Origin: Charina bottae
Lineage: Eukaryota > Chordata > Lepidosauria > Squamata > Charinaidae
Direction: 5' to 3'
DNA: 64,000 bases
Assembly (NCBI GenBank): GCA_023362775.1
Contig: JALMGJ010000004.1
Coordinates: 35,704,929-35,768,928 of the forward strand
Under the pieces are notes generated by a model that did not search any database, was not told the origin of the DNA, and saw only the letters and a program-made list of their open reading frames with translations. Positions 58,359 through 64,000 of this stretch are shown here, one piece after another (position 1 is the first letter of the stretch; every line of letters begins with the position of its first letter). Both the position numbers and the translations under genes were made by a program.

Positions 58359-59723
58359 CTAGTTCTTCTTTGGACTTCTGCCTTTGCACTGGCGTAGATT
58401 TTTTTTCTTAACGGCACAGTTAATATCTTTTTGCCATATCCGGAAGGCTTTCCTTTTCTTGTCAATAATATGTTCAATCTCACTATCGTTCTCATCAAAC
58501 CAGTCCTGATGTCTCTTAGTTTGGTATCCGATAGTTTGTTCACATGCTGAAATAATAGAAGTCTTAAATTTAACCCAGTGTTCTTCAACATTTTCAGGAA
58601 GTTCCATAGGCAGATGTTCCTTGAGAGTTGATTGAAAGCAAGCTCGTTTAATAGAATCTTGAAGGGCCAGTGTATTCATTTTACGCCTTGGTTTTCTTCC
58701 TTGGAGCCTACGATGAGGGACAATCTTAATGGCCATTGTGGATCGAATTAATCGATGGTCTGTCCAGCAGTCATTGGCGCTCGTCATGGCTCTGGTGAGA
58801 AGTACATCACGGCGATCTCTAGCACGGACAATTACATAATCTAAAAGATGCCAGTGCTTCGACCGTGGGTGCTTCCATGATGTTTTAAATTTATTTTTCT
58901 GGCGAAAGAGTGTGTTAGTAATGACAAGGTTATGCTCTGCACATTTAGTCAGAAGTAAGATTCCATTCATGTTGCTGTTGTCAACTCCTTCTTTCCCAAT
59001 GATCCCCGGCCACAAATCAAAGTCACGCCCAACTCTTGCATTGAAATCGCCCAGGAGGATAATTTTATCCTCCTTTGGTATCTCTGATAAGATGGTGTCC
59101 AGCTGGGTATAAAATTTTTCCTTGATATCCTCATCTGCATCTAGTGTTGGTGCGTAAGCACTTAGGATAGTTGCCTGTTGGTTTTTGGCGAGTTTTATTC
59201 AGAGAGTTGAGAGTCGTTCGTTAATCCCAGTGGGAACTTCTGACAAGAGCTTCACAAGGTCGTTTTTGATAGCAAAGCCTACCCCATGTATTCGTCGTTC
59301 TTGTTCAGGCAGTCCTTTCCAAAAGAAGGTATAACCTCCTTTTTCTTCCTTCAACTGTCCTTCTCCTGCTCTTCGATTTTCTTGGAGTGCTGCTATATAA
59401 ATATTAAAACGTCTCAGCTCCCTTGCAATAATGGCAGTCCTACGTTCAGGTTGTTCACTATCCATATTGTCTTGCAGTGTCCGTATATTCCATGTTCCAA
59501 AATTCATGTGTTTTTTACGACCGCTAGATGGTGACCCCACTGGTTGCGGTAATCCAGTCAGGGAGAAAATGAGGCAGACTATGTTTAGGGCACCTTTTCT
59601 AGCCCCCTCCCCATATGGGGTGAGCAGAGTGGATCCTAAATAGGGCTGCTCAGTCGTGGATACAGCTGCCGAACTACTCAACTGCCTCGATCCTTGAGTT
59701 AGGGCGACTGAATCCGTATCCAC
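58359..59723 (-). pseudogene. RTE-type LINE: APE endonuclease half
   Basis: Frame 59723-59199 contains MNFGTWNIRTLQDN (first APE motif), AIIARELRRFNIYIAALQEN (catalytic glutamate motif) and GGYTFFWKG. A TGA at 59199-59201 interrupts. The same register then carries LLGDFNARVGRDFD (just upstream of 59015) and, in frame 59015-58359, HLLDYVIVRARDRRDVLLTR and SANDCWTDHRLIRSTM (final D-H motif). The domain layout resembles vertebrate 'craniofacial development protein 2-like' retrotransposon proteins. It ends in a frameshift at a T-run near 58400. Confidence 0.82.
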
Positions 59724-60225
59724 CGCCCATTTGCTGGTCCATGACTAGGAGCTTCCGGATTTCACAGTCCTGCCCCCGTTGCCATTCGTCAATCGCCATG
59801 GGACTTTTGGTTGTTTTGGGTTTGGTGTGGTTGGAAGACGCCTGTGCGTGAATTTGTTTTATGTGTGGAGATCGGTGCACAACAATCAACACACAACCTT
59901 CACAGAAAAAGGCTCTAATCCAATGGCATGGATACCATGACAATTGGTGACCTTTTGTCTGCTGCAGCCTTCATCCGCCTTCGCAGCCGTTGTAACAATA
60001 CACCTTGTTATCTTCCGCCTGTTCTGCCGTTGAGGACTTTCTTGGATCGTTCTTTGTCTGGTTCCTCCCCCTGGACCTTACCGCCATGGGTGACCCTACC
60101 AGGAGTACATGACTCCCGACGGCTTCGCTCACAGAGTTCATTGGGAACACACAAGCCCACTCACCACAACAAGGTGACGATCCAGCGAGTGAGATATACA
60201 AATCACTAATACATTTGCTCCTTCC

Positions 60226-60227
<2 letters not shown>

Positions 60228-60264
<37 letters not shown>
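60228..60264. repeat. (TA)n microsatellite
   Basis: About 18 TA units inside the unclassified element, where the 7.5-kb copy has only a short TATATA run. Confidence 0.9.
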
Positions 60265-60267
<3 letters not shown>

Positions 60268-60618
60268 CTAATTCAACTTCCCTCCCCCATAAAACACCAT
60301 CCATTTAATTATTTTCTTCAAACCACTATTCTATACATTTCTGTCTACTATAATAAACATCCAATTATAAAAATTAATTGTCTGCCTTTATAATTAATAA
60401 AACTACAACAATCGTAAGCCTATTAAACCTAAAGAACAATATAAATATTATTATATCTTATCCACACCTTTTAAATCTTACAAATCAAGAATCCTGTAAA
60501 TCTTAGTCCAAGTCATTTAAAAAAATGAAATCATAATAACCTCATTATCAGTCCAGTTACATATTCTTAATTTTTTACCCCTCCTCAAAATATACCAGGG
60601 CATTTACATATTTCCCCA

Positions 60619-60936
60619 TTACACATAAGGCTTTTTTTTTATAGAAGTCCAACAACCTAACTGCCCCCAGAAATGCAGATTTCTCAGCAAAAAGAAAAAA
60701 GAAAAAGAAAAACTCCCACATAACATATTCTCCTCTTTCCAATAACACTGATTCGGATAGTCATAACATTTTCCCAACATAGCAACTCCTTGTGCAGTCT
60801 TAAACTCGGATGGTCGTTTTAACCTCCTCAACACCAAACCACGATCTTCAGCTGGCATTGCTTCAATCACGCTAGCAGGAAAAAAGTCCCCATCTTTACC
60901 AAAATCTTCATCTTCCTTTTCAGCCAGATGACACAT
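60619..60936 (-). CDS. ORF of unclassified repeat (105 aa, homologous region to 7830-8198)
   Basis: Starts MCHLAEKEDEDFGKDGDFFP and ends in a lysine-rich stretch. Its DNA aligns with the ORF at 7830-8198 around the shared 3' part, but indels have changed the reading frame between copies. Function unknown; probably a decayed ORF of the repeat. Confidence 0.35.
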   Translation of the reverse strand: MCHLAEKEDEDFGKDGDFFPASVIEAMPAEDRGLVLRRLKRPSEFKTAQGVAMLGKCYDYPNQCYWKEENMLCGSFSFSFFFLLRNLHFWGQLGCWTSIKKKPYV

Positions 60937-61383
60937 TTTAGCAACAATCTCTTCCTTTTATTATTAAAATAAAGGTAAAACTTGGGGGGGGAAACATACA
61001 ACAAAATATGTGAAAAAGAACTACAAAAATAATTTTAAACTTCCAGTAAATAAGTAGATAGCAATAATCACAGTTCAAAAGCTCTTCTAAATAATTCTGT
61101 TTTGAACATATTAATCACATTTTAAGAAAGTGGGGACAGATAGCATTGCGGGGGAGAGTATGTCTTAAACCAAGTACATAGCTTCGGGAAGGCTCTTTAT
61201 GGGTAGTGAGTCTCTTAGCTTTCTGTTCTGCCCAAGTTTAATTCTGCTAAGGAGCACCTGAGAGACTCCATTCCCTTTGCCTTCGGGGACCACCTAAAAG
61301 TTTTCCAGAGATATTGGCATTGGGCCAAAAATAGTCAAGAGTAATTAGAGAAGGTTGATCTGGAGATACCTCAGAGCCAAGAC

Positions 61384-62949
61384 ATGTATGGCTTCAAAGG
61401 TCAAAATCAGGACTTTGAATTGTACACAGAAGCCAATAGGAAGCCAGTGCAGGGCCTGGAATGCAGTTGTATTGTACTCATGTTGGCATGTATACACCAA
61501 CATGTGGGGTACTGCATTCTGAACTACTTGAACCTTCTGGGTGGTTTTCAAAGGCAGCCCCATGTAGAATGCATTACAGTAGTCCAAGTGAGTGGTGACC
61601 GGGGCATGAGTCATTGTTATGAGTACATGGCATTTATTGATCTGACTAAAGCTTTTGATACTGTAAATCGTACTGCTCTCTGGACCATCCTTCTGAAAAT
61701 CGGATGCCCTGATAAATTTGTGAACATCTTGCGGCTACTCCATGACGACATGATGGCAACAATCCTGGATAACAATGGCTCTCAAAGCGATCCATTTAAA
61801 GTAGAATCCGGCATTAAACAGGGATGTGTTATTGCTCCAACCTTATTCGCTATCTTCATCGCTATGATTATACACCTTGTTGAAGAGAAACTTCCTACTG
61901 GTGTAGAAATTATATATCGAACAGATGGAAAGCTTTTTAATCTTAGTAGGCTGAAAGCAAAAAATAAGGTAATTACAACTTCTGTTATAGAACTTCAATA
62001 TGCTGATGATAACGTAGTCTGTGCACACTCCGAGGAAGATCTTCAAACTATCCTAAACATCTTTGCAGAAGCATATGAAAAGCTCGGCCTCTCTATTAAC
62101 ATTAAAAAAACCAAAGTGCTTTACCAGCAAGTTCAAACCAATCCCTCCGCAGCGCCATCAATCCAGCTTAAAGGTGTGTCACTAGAAAATGTCGACCACT
62201 TTTCTTATCTCGGCAGCCATCTATCTACAAAAGCTGACATCGACGCTGAAATTCAGCATCGCCTGAGCTCTGCGAGAGTAGCTTTCTCCCGAATGAAGCG
62301 TAGAGTGTTTGAGGATCGGGACATTCGCAGGGAGACCAAAATGCTTGTTTACAAAGCCATTGTACTACCAACCCTTCTGTACGTCTGTGAAACATGGACC
62401 CTCTACAAACGCCACCTCCAACTTCTTGAAAGATTCCATCAACGCTGCCTCCGAAAAATTCTGCAAATTACTTTGGAAGATAGGCAGACTAATGTTAGCG
62501 TATTAGAAGAAGCGAAAACCACCAGCACTGAATCAATGATCATCCAACATCAACTTCGCTGGACCGGCCATGTTGTTCGAATGCCTGACCATCGTCTTCC
62601 AAAGCAGCTACTTTACTCCCAACTTAAAAATGGAAAAAGGAATATTGGTGGACAGCAAAAGAGATTCAAAGACACTCTCAAAGCTAATTTTAAAAAATGT
62701 AATATCAGCATTGAGAACTGGGAAGCCCTAACTCATGAGCGTTTCAATTGGAGGTCAGCCTTTATTAAAGGCGCTATGGACTTTGAAGAAGCACGAGTAC
62801 AGGGCGAAAGGGAGAAAAGAGCTAAAAGGAAGGCACGTCAAGCAAACCTTCACCATGACCGTCTCCCACCCGGAAACCTATGCCCTCACTGTGGGAGGTT
62901 GTGCGGATCCAGAATTGGCCTTTACAGCCACTTACGGATCCACTGTTAA
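61384..62949 (+). CDS. Open RT frame of truncated RTE copy, fused to antisense L2 codons (521 aa)
   Basis: The first ~80 codons (from 61384) are translated antisense L2 sequence and have no functional meaning. From about residue 82, FIDLTKAFDTVN, the frame is RTE reverse transcriptase: motif B GIKQGCVIAPTLF, YADD at 61999-62010, FSYLGSHLS, LRWTGHVVRM and the C-terminal CPHCGRLCGSRIGLYSHLRI finger. The RTE part has no stop or frameshift. It differs from the minus-strand copy at about nine residues of ~430. RT fingers are missing, so no active enzyme is expected, and nothing here indicates expression. Confidence 0.75.
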   Translation: MYGFKGQNQDFELYTEANRKPVQGLECSCIVLMLACIHQHVGYCILNYLNLLGGFQRQPHVECITVVQVSGDRGMSHCYEYMAFIDLTKAFDTVNRTALWTILLKIGCPDKFVNILRLLHDDMMATILDNNGSQSDPFKVESGIKQGCVIAPTLFAIFIAMIIHLVEEKLPTGVEIIYRTDGKLFNLSRLKAKNKVITTSVIELQYADDNVVCAHSEEDLQTILNIFAEAYEKLGLSINIKKTKVLYQQVQTNPSAAPSIQLKGVSLENVDHFSYLGSHLSTKADIDAEIQHRLSSARVAFSRMKRRVFEDRDIRRETKMLVYKAIVLPTLLYVCETWTLYKRHLQLLERFHQRCLRKILQITLEDRQTNVSVLEEAKTTSTESMIIQHQLRWTGHVVRMPDHRLPKQLLYSQLKNGKRNIGGQQKRFKDTLKANFKKCNISIENWEALTHERFNWRSAFIKGAMDFEEARVQGEREKRAKRKARQANLHHDRLPPGNLCPHCGRLCGSRIGLYSHLRIHC

Positions 62950-63010
62950 AATTTTACCCTTGGAAGACAATCTTACTCGGCTACGAGTGATCGCCAATGA
63001 ATGAATGATG
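61623..63010 (+). mobile_element. RTE-type LINE, 5'-truncated copy, ~1.39 kb
   Basis: Near-identical to the 3' third of the minus-strand element (56261-57646) but on the opposite strand. Homology begins at GTACATGG just before the motif A region and ends in the AATGAATGAATGATGA tail. Target duplication is unclear: at most ATGA on both sides. It lacks the endonuclease and the first RT motifs. Confidence 0.88.
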
Positions 63011-63194
63011 ATTCCAGGTAAAGCTGCAACTGGCACACAATCGAAGCTAAGACTCTCCTGGCCATGGCCTCCTTTATTTGAGCTTAGCAGTGTTTCCCTC
63101 CTCATTGCTTTGGTAATGGATCTCCCCTCTCTCCATCAACCTTGCTCCTGAGATCTGTGGGTAGAGTTGCCAAGGCTGAGAAACACTGGCTTAG

Positions 63195-63405
63195 GAGCTC
63201 AGTTTGGTGTAGTGGTTAAGGCACCAGGCTAGAAACTGGGAGACTGTGAGTTCTAGTCCTGCCGTAGGCACAAAGCCAGCTGGGTGACCTTGGGCCAGTC
63301 CCTCTCTCTCAGCCCTAGGAAGGAGGAGGCAAGGGCAAACCACTTCCAAAAACCTTGCAGGGACTAGTCTAAGCAGTCACACTGACTTGAAAAAAAGAGC
63401 TTGGG
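63195..63405 (+). mobile_element. MIR-like CORE-SINE
   Basis: A tRNA-like head (GTTTGGTGTAGTGGTTAAGG ... GTGAGTTCTAGTCCTG, with A- and B-box likeness) leads to the CORE motif GCTGGGTGACCTTGGGCCAG and CAGCCCTAGGAAGGAGGAGG. This is the MIR/CORE-SINE arrangement found across amniotes and mobilised by L2. No target duplication was established. Confidence 0.75.
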
Positions 63406-64000
63406 AAGACTAGGGTGCCATTCCTCCTTTAATCTTCCTATATTGCTGCTTTTATTACTAATACTGTAAACTATTTTAAAAATGCATTGAGTTCATTACA
63501 ATGGTTTTTAACGCAACAAATTAAAAATGTTTTCCCATTTGCATGGAGTTTGAGGCAACCGTTCTTTTTTCCTGCCCTTCTCCCCCTCCTGCAATACCCC
63601 ATTCCCAAATTAACTTGTCAGGAACATCCTCTGGGGCTGTATTAGTTCATTCTTCTCTCACTGCCACTTTTTTCTCTTTTTCTGGTAAGATGCCAAAGCC
63701 TGTCAATTAACAGTAAGCCTATCCCTTATGAACAGAAGCAGGGACTGTGATCATGTTCAACTAAGATCAAGGATTAGTGAATCAGTATGGCTCCAGATTG
63801 CAGACACTATTTAAACCCCACAGGCCTCACAAGCCAACACAGCATATTATGTTCTGGCTGGACACAGAGAACTGAATCTCCTGGTTACAGGAGAGTTCCT
63901 TCTTCTTCCTCTTCTTTCCCTCTTTTTTACCTTTCCAGGCCAGTCAATTACACAACTGAAAACAAGCACTGATTTTACCGTCAACCTAGTGTGATCAAAT
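63406..64000. other. Unrecognised sequence
   Basis: No gene or element recognised up to the window end; only short motif-free frames. Confidence 0.4.

Larger units (their letters stand above)
56261..60193 (-). mobile_element. RTE-type LINE, nearly full length, 3.93 kb, 12-bp target duplication
   Basis: Flanked by ATATACAAATCA at 56249-56260 and 60194-60205. It encodes APE endonuclease, RT and a C-terminal zinc finger in order on the minus strand and ends in an AATGA-type short repeat. It has a 5' region of about 470 bp before the first coding motif. By eye there are two nonsense mutations (59199, 57682) and two homopolymer frameshifts (T-runs near 58400 and 58330), so little separates it from an intact copy. 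RTE/RTE-X is my best clade call from the endonuclease and the LRWTGHVVRM RT tail; a search is needed to settle it. Confidence 0.85.
56005..60960 (-). mobile_element. Unclassified L1-like element (second copy), split by an RTE-type LINE
   Basis: Two pieces, 56005-56260 and 60206-60960, are homologous in order to 7303-8200: the same 3' end (AAAACTACAGAAAAACAAAA region), the same GCAATTTCC-AATCAA-CCTT stretch, the same TATA-repeat region (here a long AT run), and a homologous ORF. The RTE element lies exactly between them with a 12-bp duplication. This copy lacks the extra inverted 3' end seen at 8520-8679, so that feature is not universal in the family. Confidence 0.65.
61230..63080 (-). mobile_element. 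Diverged LINE L2, interrupted by an RTE-type copy
   Basis: The left part (61614-61345, minus) encodes HLDYCNAFYMGLPLKTTQKV and FQALHWLPIGFCVQFKVLIL, matching DYCNALYMGLPLKSIWKLQL and the LHWVPVCFQVQFKVLVI region of the L2 at 30-31.7 kb. The right part (about 63080-63010, minus) encodes AMARRVLASI.CQLQLYLES, matching VARRAFAQLRVVRQLRPFLD, the segment that directly precedes DYCN in L2. The RTE copy sits between them. Stops are frequent; inactive. Confidence 0.75.

Noticed and set aside
61384..62949. Host gene with reverse-transcriptase domain
   Set aside because: The N-terminal part is antisense L2 and the remainder is a 5'-truncated RTE copy matched by a second copy 4 kb away. It is a transposon remnant.
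1..64000. A defence, secondary-metabolite or other multi-gene system
   Set aside because: No cluster of intact, co-oriented non-transposon genes exists in the window; all long frames resolve to retroelement, microsatellite or unrecognised chance frames.

Overview
The window reads as non-coding squamate reptile (lizard-type) genomic DNA. Reasons: AT-rich vertebrate-style sequence with many microsatellites; five tRNA-derived SINEs whose 3' ends finish in ACCTTT repeats (the Sauria SINE signature, a tail shared with Bov-B LINEs); and the LINE mixture known from lizards such as Anolis (L1, L2, CR1, RTE-type, R4-type and a Vingi/I-like lineage) together with a chromodomain Ty3/Gypsy element and hAT and Tc/mariner-like MITEs. 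I see no host protein-coding gene, tRNA gene, rRNA or CRISPR array. Every long open frame I can interpret belongs to a transposable element.

Layout. 1-6.8 kb: mostly unrecognised sequence with one Tc/mariner-like MITE (3.49-3.79 kb). 6.8-8.8 kb: an old R4-like (REL-endonuclease) LINE split by a 1.4 kb insert whose two ends are ~160 bp inverted repeats. 9-15 kb: mostly unrecognised, with L1 and L2 tails and microsatellites. 15-17.8 kb: an L1 3' end (+) abutting, tail to tail, a 1.85 kb R4-clade LINE (-). 19-21 kb: diverged repeats, an L2 tail carrying a Sauria SINE, and a 200-bp three-motif tetranucleotide array. 23.8-28 kb: four DNA-transposon or SINE insertions around a diverged L2, including a GC-rich, hairpin-filled hAT element with an 8-bp target duplication. 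30.0-31.7 kb: a good L2 copy. 31.8-32.1 kb: a second hAT of the same type. 34.3 kb: Sauria SINE. 35.3-38.4 kb: a 3 kb Vingi/I-like LINE. 40.08-40.21 kb: (AAAAT)n array. 41.5 kb: Sauria SINE. 43.7-44.8 kb: CR1 with an inverted 5' part. 44.98-45.43 kb: an LTR-like block. 47.05-53.02 kb: a complete but decayed Ty3/Gypsy chromovirus with both LTRs, a 5-bp target duplication and a small L2 tail nested in its integrase. 53.26-53.59 kb: a second Tc/mariner-like MITE. 56.0-61.0 kb: an unclassified L1-like element, split by a 3.93 kb nearly full-length RTE-type LINE (-) with a 12-bp target duplication. 61.2-63.05 kb: an L2 (-) split by a 5'-truncated copy of the same RTE element (+). 63.2-63.4 kb: MIR-like CORE-SINE.

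How the pieces relate. There is no operon or host pathway here. The logic is insertion history: Sauria SINEs carry a Bov-B-like tail and so presumably depended on a Bov-B partner that is not in the window; L2 tails appear repeatedly as small 3' fragments; and nested insertions with readable target duplications give relative ages (L2 older than hAT; Gypsy older than an L2 tail; unclassified element older than the RTE copy). The two RTE copies are in opposite orientation, nearly identical, and form a 1.39 kb inverted repeat with a ~4 kb spacer. I found no convincing new defence or regulatory system. The best leads are the inverted-repeat insert at 7.3-8.7 kb, the hairpin-rich hAT at 24.5-25.1 kb and the unclassified repeat families. 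All family names come from reading motifs by eye; no database search was run.
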